Notes: generated by a model from the sequence alone, not told the origin. DNA of 64,000 nucleotides from an uncultured Burkholderiales bacterium (GCA_902826305.1 CADEEH010000001.1:32176-96175), one strand, 5' to 3'; counted from the stretch's first letter, positions 8,696-17,650 are shown. Numbers and translations: made by a program.

Positions 8696-9949
8696 ATGGA
8701 CTTCAACCGTCGCGTGTTCATGCAAGGGGCCGCAGCCGCGGCCGCATCGATGGCCACCCCGCATGGGCTGGCCGCCGATGTGCTGAAGATCGGCTACGTC
8801 TCGCCGCAGACCGGTCCGCTGGCTCCGTTCGGCGAAGCCGACAAGTGGGTGATCGAGCAGATGAAGACCGCCTTCAAGGGCGGCCTGAGCGTCGGCGGCA
8901 TCAAGTACGACGTGCAGATCGTGCTCAAGGACAGCCAGTCGAATCCGAATCGCGCCGGCGAGGTCGCCAACGACCTGATCCTGAAGGACAAGGTGGCGCT
9001 GGTCCTGACCGCCGGCACGCCGGAGACCGCCAATCCGGTCAGCGACGCCTGTGAACTGAACGAGGTGCCCTGCATCAGTTCGGTCGTCCCGTGGCAGCCG
9101 TGGTTCTTCGGCCGCAAGGGGGATCCGGCCAAGGGCTTCTCGCACACGTACCACATGTTCTGGGGCCTCGAGGACGTCATCGCCAACTTCACCAACGGCT
9201 GGAAGAGTGTCGCCACCAACAAGAAGGTCGGCGGCCTGTTCCCGAACGACGGCGACGGCAACGCCTGGGGCGACAAGGAGCTGGGTTTTCCGAAGCCGCT
9301 GGCCGCGATGGGCTACAGCCTGACCGATCCCGGCCGCTTCCAGAACGGCACGCAGGATTTCAGCGCGCAGATCGCGGCGTTCAAGCGCGACGGCGTCGAG
9401 ATCGTCACCGGCGTGGTGATTCCCCCGGACGCCAAGACCTTCCTGACCCAGGCGCGCCAGCAGGGATTCAAGCCCAAGGTGATCACACTCGGCAAGGCGC
9501 TGCTGTTTCCCGGCGCGATCGAGGCGCTCGGCGACCTGGGCCACGGCCTGACCACCGAGGTCTGGTGGAGTCCGTCGCATCCGTTCACCTCGTCGCTGAC
9601 GAACCAGAGCGCCAAGGCGCTGGCCGAGGCCTACGAGACGGGTGCGAAGAAACAGTGGACACAACCGATCGGGTTCGCCCATGCGCTGTTCGAGGTGGCG
9701 GCCGATTCGCTGAAGCGCGCGAAGTCGCTGAAGTCGGCCGATCTGCGCGACGCGGTGGCGGCGACCTCGCTGAACACCGTCGTCGGTCCGGTCAAGTGGG
9801 GCGGCCCCGGTCCGATGAAAAACGTCAGCAAGACCCCGCTGGTGCTCGGCCAGTGGATCAAGGGCACGAAACACAAGGTGGAACTGGTGATCATCAACAA
9901 CGAGGCCGCCAAGTCGATCCCGACCGGCGGGACGATGTCACTGATCTGA
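8696..9949 (+). CDS. ABC transporter substrate-binding protein, branched-chain amino acid/amide type
   Basis: Periplasmic type I binding protein (417 residues) of the LivK-like family. The N-terminus [17 protein letters not shown] carries a twin-arginine-like motif before an Ala-rich segment, so export may be by Tat. The mature part begins near VLKIGYVSPQTGPLAPFGE. The ATG has AAGGAG 8 bases upstream. It heads a five-gene importer set placed inside the hydroquinone/hydroxyquinol operon, so the cargo is more likely an aromatic acid or phenolic precursor than an amino acid. That is an inference; ligand specificity cannot be read directly. Confidence 0.88.
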   Translation: MDFNRRVFMQGAAAAAASMATPHGLAADVLKIGYVSPQTGPLAPFGEADKWVIEQMKTAFKGGLSVGGIKYDVQIVLKDSQSNPNRAGEVANDLILKDKVALVLTAGTPETANPVSDACELNEVPCISSVVPWQPWFFGRKGDPAKGFSHTYHMFWGLEDVIANFTNGWKSVATNKKVGGLFPNDGDGNAWGDKELGFPKPLAAMGYSLTDPGRFQNGTQDFSAQIAAFKRDGVEIVTGVVIPPDAKTFLTQARQQGFKPKVITLGKALLFPGAIEALGDLGHGLTTEVWWSPSHPFTSSLTNQSAKALAEAYETGAKKQWTQPIGFAHALFEVAADSLKRAKSLKSADLRDAVAATSLNTVVGPVKWGGPGPMKNVSKTPLVLGQWIKGTKHKVELVIINNEAAKSIPTGGTMSLI

Positions 9950-9972
9950 CCGGCATCGATCGGCGTGACGCG

Positions 9973-10692
9973 ATGGCCCTGCTGGTGCTCGATGCCGTCA
10001 GCAAGTCGTACGGCGCGCTCAAGGTCACCGACGGCATCTCGCTGTCGGTGGCCGAGGGCGAGACGCTGGGCATCCTCGGCCCGAACGGCGCCGGCAAGAC
10101 GACGCTGTTCAACCTGATCTCCGGCGATGTGCGTGCCGACGCCGGCCACGTCCGCTACGAGGGGCGCGACGTGGGCGCGCTGAAACCCCACCAGCGTTGC
10201 CAGGCCGGCATCGGCCGCAGCTACCAGGTGCCGCAGCCGTTCGGCAACCTGACCGTGTTCGAGAACCTGGTCACCGCCGCCTGCTTCGGCGGGCGGCAGG
10301 CCGAACGCGACGCCTGGGCGACCGCCCACGACGTGCTTCGCCAGACCGGTCTGCTGCCCCAGGCCAACAAGCCCGCCGGATCGCTGACGCTGCTGAATCG
10401 CAAGCGGCTGGAACTGGCCCGCGCGCTGGCCACGCGACCGCGACTGCTGCTGCTCGACGAGATCGCCGGCGGACTGACCGAACACGAGGCGGGTGAACTG
10501 GTCGACGAGTTGCGCCGGATCAAGGCCGGTGGTGTCACGATGATCTGGATCGAACACGTGGTGCACGCGCTGCTGTCGATCGCCGACCGGCTGTTCGTGA
10601 TCAACTTCGGGCAGAAACTCGCCGAAGGCGAGCCGCGGGCGGTGATGGACGATCCCGAGGTGCGCCGTGTGTACATGGGGATGGAGGGGTGA
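9973..10692 (+). CDS. livG: ABC transporter ATP-binding protein, LivG type
   Basis: Cytoplasmic ATPase of a branched-chain-type importer, 239 residues from the ATG at 9973. Walker A is GPNGAGKTTL, the signature region is degenerate (SLTLLNRKRLELARAL, lacking a canonical LSGGQ), Walker B is LLLLDEIAGG and the switch His is in IWIEHVV. The LivG-type degenerate signature is normal for this branch, which works with a LivF partner. Its stop overlaps the next start by 4 bp (GTGA). Substrate as for the binding protein: probably an aromatic compound. Confidence 0.9.
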   Translation: MALLVLDAVSKSYGALKVTDGISLSVAEGETLGILGPNGAGKTTLFNLISGDVRADAGHVRYEGRDVGALKPHQRCQAGIGRSYQVPQPFGNLTVFENLVTAACFGGRQAERDAWATAHDVLRQTGLLPQANKPAGSLTLLNRKRLELARALATRPRLLLLDEIAGGLTEHEAGELVDELRRIKAGGVTMIWIEHVVHALLSIADRLFVINFGQKLAEGEPRAVMDDPEVRRVYMGMEG

Positions 10693-11417
10693 GCCTCGTC
10701 GACACCCGGGGCCTGACCGCCTTCTACGGCGATGCACAGGCGCTGTTCGGGATCGACTTCCGGCTCGAGCCGGGTGAACTGGTGGCGATGATCGGTGCCA
10801 ACGGCGCCGGCAAGAGCACCTTCCTGAAGGCACTGACCGGGCTGATCGCGGTACCGCGCGGGATGGTGCACCTGGACGGCGAACCGGTCGGCGGCCTGGC
10901 GCCGGGGGAGATCGTCCGTCGCGGGCTCGCCATGGTGCCGGAGGGGCGGCGGCTGTTCCCGTCGCTCTCGGTCGAGGAGAACCTGCTGATGGGGGCGTTC
11001 GCGGGTCGCCGCGGACCGTGGACGTTGGCGCGGCTGTACCGGATGTTCCCGGTGCTCGAGAACAAGCGTCACGCGCCGGCGACCGCGTTGTCCGGCGGTC
11101 AGCAGCAGATGGTCGCGATCGGGCGCGCGTTGATGAGCAACCCGCGAGTCCTGCTGTGCGACGAACTGAGCCTGGGGCTGGCACCGATCGTGATCAAGGA
11201 GATCTACGACGCGATGCCGGCGTTCCTGGCCGAAGGCCTGAGCGTGCTGATCGTCGAACAGGACGTCTCGGTCGCGCAGCGCGTCTCCAGTCGTGTGTAT
11301 TGCCTTCAGGAGGGCCGGGTGTCGCTCGAAGGCCGCAGCGACACGTTGACCCGGGAACAGATCTCGCAGGCGTACTTCGGCCTCGGGCCGGTCCCCCGCG
11401 CGGGGGCGATCGCGTGA
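10689..11417 (+). CDS. livF: ABC transporter ATP-binding protein, LivF type
   Basis: Second ATPase of the importer, 242 residues, starting at a GTG that overlaps the livG stop. Walker A is GANGAGKSTF, the signature is LSGGQQQM, Walker B is VLLCDELSLGLAP and the switch His is replaced in the LIVEQDV context, as is usual for LivF. The C-terminal segment YCLQEGRVSLEG is conserved in the family. It overlaps the permease start by 4 bp, so livG-livF-livH form a translationally coupled series. Confidence 0.92.
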   Translation: MSLVDTRGLTAFYGDAQALFGIDFRLEPGELVAMIGANGAGKSTFLKALTGLIAVPRGMVHLDGEPVGGLAPGEIVRRGLAMVPEGRRLFPSLSVEENLLMGAFAGRRGPWTLARLYRMFPVLENKRHAPATALSGGQQQMVAIGRALMSNPRVLLCDELSLGLAPIVIKEIYDAMPAFLAEGLSVLIVEQDVSVAQRVSSRVYCLQEGRVSLEGRSDTLTREQISQAYFGLGPVPRAGAIA

Positions 11418-12274
11418 TCGAGACCCTGATCCAGGGACTGCTGCTCGGCGGACTGTATGCCCTGTTCGCGCTCGGCCTGTCGCTGATGTTCGGCGTGATG
11501 CGCCTGACCAACACCGCGCAGGGCGACTTCATCGTGCTGGCCGCCTTCGGCGCGATCGCGACGACCGGCGCACTGGCCTGGTCGCCGCTGGGCGCGGCGG
11601 CGGTGCTGCTGCCCGTGTCCTTCGCCTTCGGTTATGCGGTCCAGCGCTGGGTGCTCAACGGCACCCTCGGCAAGGATCCGCTGCCCTCGCTGGTGGTGAC
11701 CTTCGGCCTGTCGATCGTGATCCAGAACGCGTTGCTCGAAGTGTTCTCGGCCGACCCGCGCTCGCTCGACGCCGGCGGGTTCAACCTGGAGAGTGTCGCC
11801 CTGAGCGACAGCGTCTCGGTCGGGTTGCTGCCGCTGGTGATCTTCGCGACCGCGGTCACCTGCACGTTCGCCTTGCAGCAGCTGTTCGATCGCTCGTCGC
11901 TCGGCCGCGCGTTCCGCGCGGTCTCCGACGATCGCGAGATCGCCGAACTGATGGGACTGGACGCACGCAAGGTGTACGCGCTGGCGACCGCGATCGCGTT
12001 CGTCGTGATCGCCGTGGCCGGTGTGTTCCAGGGCCTGCGCACGACGGTCTCGCCTGCCGACGGTCCGCTGCTGCTGCTGTTCGCGTTCGAGGCGGTGATC
12101 ATCGGCGGCATGGGTTCGTTCTGGGGCACCTTCGTCGGTGCGATGGTGCTCGGACTGACGCAGCAGATCGGCTTCCGGATCGATCCCGGCTGGGGGATCT
12201 GGTTCGGGCACCTGATGTTCCTGGCGGTGCTGGTCGTGCGGCCGCAGGGCCTCTTCCCCAAGACCCGGGGCTGA
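11414..12274 (+). CDS. livH: ABC transporter permease, LivH type
   Basis: Inner-membrane permease of 286 residues starting at the GTG overlapping livF. The N-terminus (ETLIQGLLLGGLYALFALGLSLMFGVM) is characteristic of LivH, and about eight hydrophobic segments follow. The conserved loop DDREIAELMGLDARKVYALATAIAF lies near residues 170-195. It forms the translocation path with LivM, whose start codon lies 1 bp after this stop. Confidence 0.9.
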   Translation: MIETLIQGLLLGGLYALFALGLSLMFGVMRLTNTAQGDFIVLAAFGAIATTGALAWSPLGAAAVLLPVSFAFGYAVQRWVLNGTLGKDPLPSLVVTFGLSIVIQNALLEVFSADPRSLDAGGFNLESVALSDSVSVGLLPLVIFATAVTCTFALQQLFDRSSLGRAFRAVSDDREIAELMGLDARKVYALATAIAFVVIAVAGVFQGLRTTVSPADGPLLLLFAFEAVIIGGMGSFWGTFVGAMVLGLTQQIGFRIDPGWGIWFGHLMFLAVLVVRPQGLFPKTRG

Positions 12275-12275
12275 A

Positions 12276-13268
12276 GTGACGGGTTTCGAGGTCATCCGCA
12301 GCACCCCGGCGAGCCGGATCTCGCTGATCGTCAGCGGCCTGCTGGTGATCGTCGCCGCCAGCATGCCGTGGTGGGGCGAGTCGAGCTGGATGCGCGAGTT
12401 CGTCGAGATCGCCTGCTACTTCATCTTCGCGATGATGTGGAACCTGCTCGCCGGCTACGGCGGCATGGTCAGCATCGGCCAGCAGGCGTTCTTCGGCTTC
12501 GGCGGCTACACGATGCTGATCCTGGGCAACAGCGCGGGCGTCAATCCGTTCATCGCGATCCCGATCGCGGCGGCGGCCTCGGCGCTGATCGCGCTGCCGG
12601 TGTCGCGGATCGCGTTCCGCCTGCAGGGCGGCTACTTCGCGATCGGGACCTGGGTCATCGCCGAGGTGTTCCGCCTGAGTTTCGCCAATGCGAGTTTCGT
12701 CGGCGGCGGCTCGGGCACGAGCCTGACGGCGCTGCGCGGGATCGACCGCGCCACCCGCGAAAGTGTCACCTTCTGGACCGCACTCGCGTGTGTGGTCGGC
12801 TCGGTCGCGCTGGTGTACCTGTTCCTGCGCAGCAAACAGGGCCTGGCGCTGCTGGCGATACGCGACAACGAGATCGCGGCCGAAAGCCAGGGTGTCGGCG
12901 TGCAGCGGATGAAACTCGCCGTCTACGTCGTGGCGGCATTCGGCGCCGGCCTCGCCGGTGCGTTGTACTTCGTCGGCAACCTGCGCATCAGCCCGGATGC
13001 GGCCTTCAGTGTCAACTGGACGGCGTTCGCGATCTTCATGGTGGTCATCGGCGGCATCGGCCGGATCGAGGGTCCGATCGTCGGTGCACTGGTGTTCTGG
13101 GCCCTGAACCGGTTCTTCAGCGACTATGGCACCTGGTATCTGCTCGGCCTGGGCCTGCTGGCGATCGTCGTCACGATCCGCTTCAAGCAGGGCCTGTGGG
13201 GATGGGCGCAGCAACGCTGGGGCTGGTCGCTGTTTCCGACGCAACGCCGGCTGAAGGTGACCCCGTGA
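12276..13268 (+). CDS. livM: ABC transporter permease, LivM type
   Basis: Inner-membrane permease of 330 residues, starting with GTG. It has a short N-terminal helix and the LivM landmark WNLLAGYGGMVSIGQQAFFGFGGYT, followed by further membrane helices and the cytoplasmic segment AIRDNEIAAESQGVGVQRMKL. The C-terminal tail WGWAQQRWGWSLFP is Trp-rich. It completes the importer; the next gene is a ring-cleavage dioxygenase 58 bp on, so transport and catabolism share one transcript. Confidence 0.9.
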   Translation: MTGFEVIRSTPASRISLIVSGLLVIVAASMPWWGESSWMREFVEIACYFIFAMMWNLLAGYGGMVSIGQQAFFGFGGYTMLILGNSAGVNPFIAIPIAAAASALIALPVSRIAFRLQGGYFAIGTWVIAEVFRLSFANASFVGGGSGTSLTALRGIDRATRESVTFWTALACVVGSVALVYLFLRSKQGLALLAIRDNEIAAESQGVGVQRMKLAVYVVAAFGAGLAGALYFVGNLRISPDAAFSVNWTAFAIFMVVIGGIGRIEGPIVGALVFWALNRFFSDYGTWYLLGLGLLAIVVTIRFKQGLWGWAQQRWGWSLFPTQRRLKVTP

Positions 13269-13326
13269 CCACCGGCGCTGCCGACGACCCGATGCCCGCC
13301 GCCACGCCAACGAAGGGAGGATGACG

Positions 13327-14178
13327 ATGCAACGATCCGGATTCGATCGATTGACCGATCAGGTGGTCGAACGTTTCGGCGACACACCCGATCCGCGACT
13401 GCGCGAGATCATGTCGTCCCTGGTGCGACACCTGCACGGGTTCATCCGCGAGGTCGGGCTGACCGAAGCCGAGTGGATGCAGGGCATCGAGTTCCTGACC
13501 GCCGTCGGCCAGAAGTGTGATGCGCGGCGGCAGGAGTTCATCCTGCTCAGCGACGTGCTCGGTGCCTCGATGCAGATGGTGTCGGTGCAGAGCGGCAACC
13601 CGGCCGGCTGCACCGAATCGACGGTGTTCGGGCCGTTTCACGTCGAGGGCGCGCCGCACTACGCCGATGGCGGCGATGTCGGCAACGGCGCGTCCGGCAC
13701 GGCGTGCCGTGTCCGCGGGCGCGTGTGCGGCCCCGACGGCGAGGCCGTGCCCGGCGCCATCGTCGACGTCTGGCAGTCCGATGACGACGGGCTGTACGAC
13801 GTGCAGCGCCCGGAACTCGATCGTGCGCAGGGCCGCGGCGTGCTGACCTCGGGGCCGGACGGCGGGTTCTGGTTCCGCACCGTCGTGCCCGAGCCCTACC
13901 CGATACCCACCGACGGCCCGGTCGGCCGGTTGCTGCAGGCCACGCGGCGCTCGGCATGGCGGCCGGCCCATCTGCACTTCAGGATCCGCGCCGACGGCTA
14001 CCGGACGCTGATCACCCACGTGTTCCGTCGCGATGATCCGCACCTGGGCACCGATCCGGTCTTCGGGGTGCGCCCGTCGCTGATCGCGGACTGGCCACCG
14101 GCGGCCGACGGCATCACCCAATTGTCGTTCGACTTCGTGCTGGCCCGGGTGCACGATTCGGGATCGAAGGAGTCCTGA
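13327..14178 (+). CDS. Hydroxyquinol 1,2-dioxygenase (intradiol ring-cleavage dioxygenase)
   Basis: Non-haem Fe(III) intradiol dioxygenase (283 residues) with an N-terminal helical dimerisation domain of the catechol-dioxygenase type (to about residue 95) and a catalytic beta-sandwich with STVFGPFHVEGAPHY, a Tyr in DGLYDVQ, PYPIPTDGPVG, and the His pair 215/217 in RPAHLHFRIRADGY. In an operon with maleylacetate reductase and no muconate cycloisomerase, the expected substrate is 1,2,4-trihydroxybenzene, giving maleylacetate; plain catechol 1,2-dioxygenase is less likely. The ATG at 13327 is preferred over the ATG at 13321, because the AAGGGAGG ribosome site ends at 13320 and would touch the earlier codon. 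Confidence 0.85.
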   Translation: MQRSGFDRLTDQVVERFGDTPDPRLREIMSSLVRHLHGFIREVGLTEAEWMQGIEFLTAVGQKCDARRQEFILLSDVLGASMQMVSVQSGNPAGCTESTVFGPFHVEGAPHYADGGDVGNGASGTACRVRGRVCGPDGEAVPGAIVDVWQSDDDGLYDVQRPELDRAQGRGVLTSGPDGGFWFRTVVPEPYPIPTDGPVGRLLQATRRSAWRPAHLHFRIRADGYRTLITHVFRRDDPHLGTDPVFGVRPSLIADWPPAADGITQLSFDFVLARVHDSGSKES

Positions 14179-14180
14179 CG

Positions 14181-14897
14181 ATGATCGACAAGATCGCCGC
14201 GAGCATCGCCGACGCACTGGAAGGCACCGCCGATGGCGCCACCGTCCTGATCGGCGGCTTCGGCACCGCAGGCATTCCGGTTGAACTGATCGACGGACTG
14301 ATCGACCAGGGGGCACGCGAGCTGACCGTGGTCAACAACAACGCGGGCAACGGCGACCAGGGGCTCGCCCGCCTGCTGAAGACCGGCCGCGTGCGCAAGA
14401 TCGTCTGCAGCTTTCCGCGCCAGACCGATTCCTGGGTGTTCGACGAGTTGTATCGGGCGGGACGGATCGAACTCGAACTCGTCCCCCAGGGCAATCTCGC
14501 CGAGCGGCTGCGCGCGGCCGGCGCCGGCATCGGTGCCTTCTTCACGCCGACCGGCTTCGGCACCGAACTGGCGCGCCATGCCGACGGCACGTCGAAGGAG
14601 ACCCGGATGATCGACGGCAGGCCGCACGTGCTCGAATATCCGATCCACGGCGACCTCGCGCTGATCAAGGCCGAACGAGGGGACCGCTGGGGCAATCTCG
14701 TCTACCACAAGGCGGCGCGCAATTTCGGCCCGGTGATGGCCACCGCCGCCCGCCGCACGGTGGCCAGCGTGCACGAGGTCGTCGAACTCGGCGCGCTCGA
14801 TCCGGAGAGCATCGTGACACCCGGCATCCACGTGACCCGCATCGTGCGCGTCGAACGCCGGGCCACGCAGGCCGGCGGCTTCAGTCGCGCCGCCTGA
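14181..14897 (+). CDS. pcaI: 3-oxoadipate CoA-transferase subunit A
   Basis: Alpha subunit (238 residues) of a family I 3-oxoacid CoA-transferase. It shows the glycine-rich start TVLIGGFGTAGIPVELIDGL, VVNNNAGNGDQGLARLL, and GAFFTPTGFGTELA. With the following subunit it should move CoA from succinyl-CoA to 3-oxoadipate, the product of maleylacetate reductase, and so complete the lower pathway up to the thiolase. The start ATG is 2 bp after the dioxygenase stop, with a GAAGGAG ribosome site inside that gene. No 3-oxoadipyl-CoA thiolase follows in the window. Confidence 0.9.
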   Translation: MIDKIAASIADALEGTADGATVLIGGFGTAGIPVELIDGLIDQGARELTVVNNNAGNGDQGLARLLKTGRVRKIVCSFPRQTDSWVFDELYRAGRIELELVPQGNLAERLRAAGAGIGAFFTPTGFGTELARHADGTSKETRMIDGRPHVLEYPIHGDLALIKAERGDRWGNLVYHKAARNFGPVMATAARRTVASVHEVVELGALDPESIVTPGIHVTRIVRVERRATQAGGFSRAA

Positions 14898-14908
14898 GGA
14901 GACGCCCG

Positions 14909-15589
14909 ATGCCCGCCACATACCGCCGTCGCAGCAAGGACGAACTGGCGCGACGGGTCGCGATCGACATCCACGACGGCGCCTGCGTGAACCTGGGCAT
15001 CGGCATGCCGACGCTGGTGGCCAACCACATCCCCGCCGACCGCGAGCTGGTCCTGCACAGCGAAAACGGCATCCTCGGCATGGGGCCGGCACCCGAGGCC
15101 GGCGCCGAGGACTACGACCTGATCAACGCCGGCAAACAACCGGTGACGTTGCGTCCCGGCGGGGCCTATTTCCATCACGCCGACAGCTTCGCGATGATGC
15201 GCGGCGGCCACCTGGACATCTGCGTGCTCGGCGCGTTCCAGGTCTCCGCGACCGGTGACCTGGCCAACTGGAGCACCGGCGAGCCGGGTGCGATCCCGGC
15301 CGTCGGCGGCGCGATGGACCTGGCGATCGGCGCCCGCCAGACCTGGGTGATGATGGACCTGCTGACCCGGCAGGGCGACAGCAAGATCGTCGCGCGCTGC
15401 ACCTACCCGCTGACCGCGATCGGTTGTGTCAAGCGCGTCTACACGGACCTGTGCACGCTGGCCTGCACGCCGGATGGCCTGGTGCTGATCGACGTCGTCG
15501 ACGGACTGTCGACGGGTGAACTGGAACGGCTGGTCGGGCTGCCGATCGGCACGGCAGCCGGCGCCGCCCCGGCCGCGGCGAACCGCTAG
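14909..15589 (+). CDS. pcaJ: 3-oxoadipate CoA-transferase subunit B
   Basis: Beta subunit (226 residues) of the CoA-transferase. The catalytic Glu (about residue 52) lies in SENGILGMGPAPE, and the family segment NLGIGMPTLVANHIP precedes it. The start ATG has TGAGGAGA upstream, 11 bp after pcaI. This is the last gene of the hydroquinone/hydroxyquinol operon; its TAG stop lies inside a 20-bp perfect palindrome that may act as terminator. Slightly different family members act on acetoacetate, but the pathway context favours 3-oxoadipate. Confidence 0.9.
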   Translation: MPATYRRRSKDELARRVAIDIHDGACVNLGIGMPTLVANHIPADRELVLHSENGILGMGPAPEAGAEDYDLINAGKQPVTLRPGGAYFHHADSFAMMRGGHLDICVLGAFQVSATGDLANWSTGEPGAIPAVGGAMDLAIGARQTWVMMDLLTRQGDSKIVARCTYPLTAIGCVKRVYTDLCTLACTPDGLVLIDVVDGLSTGELERLVGLPIGTAAGAAPAAANR

Positions 15590-15607
15590 GGCCTGTCGAC
15601 AGGCCCT
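15588..15607. terminator. Candidate hairpin terminator between convergent operons
   Basis: AGGGCCTGTCGACAGGCCCT is a perfect 20-bp palindrome at the end of pcaJ, overlapping its stop codon. The gene on the other strand stops at 15624. There is no T-run, so an intrinsic terminator is not assured. Confidence 0.4.
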
Positions 15608-15623
15608 GGTTCGCTGCAACCCA

Positions 15624-16256
15624 TCAGCTCATCCGCGGCATCGTCTTCGCGAACGACGGCCGCTCGCGCATCGCAGCGGCGAGCACGCCCAGGCCGGGTG
15701 TCGCCGGCAGCCAGGCCTGGTCACCGAAGCGAAGCTGCTGGTAGTCGTACAGCGTGACCGCGGCAATCACGTCGAGTGTCGGCGCCTCGCGACCACGATC
15801 CTTGCCGCCGAGCGAGCCGGCGACCGCCTCGAGCCGCTGCATGCCTTCGATCATCGTCCGGCGGCGTCGCAAGCCGACCGGTGTCTCGTCGAACAACACC
15901 GGCGCGGTGACCTTGCGGATGATGATCGTGTGCACCGCCGCGTCGATCGCGCCGAGCGCGATGCCCGCGCGTGACAGGACACCGGCCGCCGCGGCCGGAT
16001 CCGGCCCGACCAGGCTCGGCCACCCGGGTGCCGGTCGTGTCATCTCGAGCCACTGCACGATCAGCAGGCTCTCGGCGATCGGTGTGCCGTCGTCGAGGAT
16101 CAGCGTCGGCACTCGGGTTGCCGCGTTGGCGGCGCGCAACCGCGGATCGTCGGCCCAGGGATCGACGATCGTCGGCTCCACCTCCAATCCCTTTTCGATC
16201 ATCGAGACGCGGGCGATCCGCACGTAGGGCGACGTGGTGTTGGCGAGCAGTTGCAT
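15624..16256 (-). CDS. Glutathione S-transferase family protein
   Basis: A 210-residue GST. The N-terminal thioredoxin-like half has the active-site region ANTTSPYVRIARVSMIEKG, the cis-Pro motif RVPTLILDDG and the glutathione gamma-Glu-binding IAESLLIVQWLE; the helical C-terminal half begins near residue 90. It is the last gene of a tight four-gene minus-strand operon (SDR, GST, SnoaL-like, this GST; gaps of 12-19 bp). GST plus SDR is an arrangement known for aryl-ether and other glutathione-dependent cleavage pathways, but this protein could not be assigned to such a class from motifs alone. Confidence 0.85.
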   Translation of the reverse strand: MQLLANTTSPYVRIARVSMIEKGLEVEPTIVDPWADDPRLRAANAATRVPTLILDDGTPIAESLLIVQWLEMTRPAPGWPSLVGPDPAAAAGVLSRAGIALGAIDAAVHTIIIRKVTAPVLFDETPVGLRRRRTMIEGMQRLEAVAGSLGGKDRGREAPTLDVIAAVTLYDYQQLRFGDQAWLPATPGLGVLAAAMRERPSFAKTMPRMS

Positions 16257-16268
16257 GATGTGCCCCGG

Positions 16269-16688
16269 TCAGGCCGGCAATGCGCCGAGCTGCTTGAGCA
16301 TGCCGAGGTTGTCGAGCAGCGCCCAGTGCTCGACCAGCACGCCATCGCGGATCTGGAACAGATCCAGCACGCCGATGTCGATCTTGCGTCCGGTTGCCGC
16401 CATCTCGCCGAACGGACCGGTATGGGTGCCCTTGACACGCAGCCGCACCAGCACCTTGTCGCCCTCGGCGACGAAATCCTCGAGCGGCAGTTCCATGTCG
16501 GGGAATGCCGGCAGCAGCGCGTCGTGCAACTGCGTGACACCCTGCGGCCCGCGCACCTCGAACGGCAGCCCGGGATCGTGGCGTACGAACGTCGGTGCGA
16601 TGTGCCGCTGCATCCACTGCGTATCCCGCGCGAGGAACGCACGGAAATAATCGCGGCAGATCTGCTTGTTGGTCTCCAGGACACTCAC
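16269..16688 (-). CDS. SnoaL-like / ester cyclase family protein
   Basis: A 139-residue NTF2-fold protein of the SnoaL-like group. Features are the N-terminal helix NKQICRDYFRAFLARD, the segment HIAPTFVRHDPGL, AFPDMELPLEDFVAEGDKVLVRLRV, and the C-terminal DLFQIRDGVLVEHWALLDNLGMLKQLG, all typical of this family. Members act as small hydrolases, cyclases or binding proteins, and the chemistry here is open. It sits between two GST genes (12 bp and 19 bp gaps) and has a GAGGAGA ribosome site. Confidence 0.75.
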   Translation of the reverse strand: MSVLETNKQICRDYFRAFLARDTQWMQRHIAPTFVRHDPGLPFEVRGPQGVTQLHDALLPAFPDMELPLEDFVAEGDKVLVRLRVKGTHTGPFGEMAATGRKIDIGVLDLFQIRDGVLVEHWALLDNLGMLKQLGALPA

Positions 16689-16707
16689 GGTCGTCTCCTC
16701 TCGATGG

Positions 16708-17631
16708 TCACGCCGCGACGACGTCGAAGCCCAGGCGGGGGAAATGCAGGTGCAGGTCGCCGGCCTGTGTGTCGCGGTGATGGATCACGACTTCGCGGTC
16801 GTTCGCGGCGACCAGCGTGCCGGTGACCGGCACGCGGGCGTTGTCATCCGGGGTCACGGTCACCCGGGTGCCCGCCTTCAGGCCGCCCGGATCGCCGTTC
16901 GGCTCGAGGTGGACGACCCGCACCGGCTCGGCCGCCTTCGCCGCCGCAAACGCTTCCTCGGCGCTCATCGGGGTCGACGTGCCGTGTCCGAAGGCCGAGA
17001 TCCGGTCGTACCACGGCGCCAGCGGCGCCAGGCCGAGCAGCGCATCGACGTCCGGCGGGCAATTCTTGCGCAGCAGGTAGACGGTCTGCCACAGGGCCAG
17101 GTCGGCGGCACTCGGCGCGTTGCCGAACAGGAACGACCGCGTCGACAGCGCCTGCCTGACCCAGGCGAACTGGGCGCGCAGGAACTGCACGTGCTGGTCG
17201 AACTGCGGCGCCATCGCGGCCTTCGAGATGTCGATGCCGAGATAACCTTCCTTGCGATCCTTGATGAACTCCGGCGGGATGTGTTCGCCGATGAAGTGCA
17301 CCAGCACGCCGATCGTCGGGATCCACGCCTGGCGCTCCCAGGCGAAGCCGAGTCCCTGGGCGACACCTTCGCTGCCCGCCGGGTAGAACGTGGGTGCCGG
17401 ATGCAGCCGTTCGAGCGCGGGCAGGATCACGTTGGTGTCGCAGAAGATGTCGGCGCCGATCTGCAGCACCGGCGCACGTCGGTAGCCGCCGGTCAGCGGC
17501 GTCAGCAGCGGGCGCGGCGGCAGCCCGGCGATCTCCACCGATTTCCAGGCCAGCCGCTTCATGCCCAGCGCGATACGGACCTTCTCCGAGAAGGTCGAGA
17601 ATGGATAGTGATGCAGGATGATGTCGCTCAC
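16708..17631 (-). CDS. Glutathione S-transferase family protein with C-terminal extension
   Basis: Starts at GTG 17631, just after GAGGAGACACC; longer upstream readings lack a ribosome site. Product 307 residues. The N-terminal GST half (HHYPFSTFSEKVRIALGMKRL, RRAPVLQIGADIFCDTNVIL) is followed by a helical domain with NAPSAADLALWQTVYLLR. After about residue 230 comes an extra region of some 70 residues with beta-rich, DUF-like character (LKAGTRVTVTPDDN and VPVTGTLVAANDREVVIHH) not found in ordinary GSTs of about 210 residues. The extra domain could bind a substrate or partner. Function unknown; family call good. Confidence 0.8.
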   Translation of the reverse strand: MSDIILHHYPFSTFSEKVRIALGMKRLAWKSVEIAGLPPRPLLTPLTGGYRRAPVLQIGADIFCDTNVILPALERLHPAPTFYPAGSEGVAQGLGFAWERQAWIPTIGVLVHFIGEHIPPEFIKDRKEGYLGIDISKAAMAPQFDQHVQFLRAQFAWVRQALSTRSFLFGNAPSAADLALWQTVYLLRKNCPPDVDALLGLAPLAPWYDRISAFGHGTSTPMSAEEAFAAAKAAEPVRVVHLEPNGDPGGLKAGTRVTVTPDDNARVPVTGTLVAANDREVVIHHRDTQAGDLHLHFPRLGFDVVAA

Positions 17632-17650
17632 GGTGTCTCCTCGGATTCGT

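Noticed and set aside
9973..13268. Reading the ABC importer as a true leucine/isoleucine/valine transporter
   Set aside because: Family membership is clear but the genes are locked inside an aromatic catabolic operon, so an aromatic or phenolic cargo is more likely; substrate left open.
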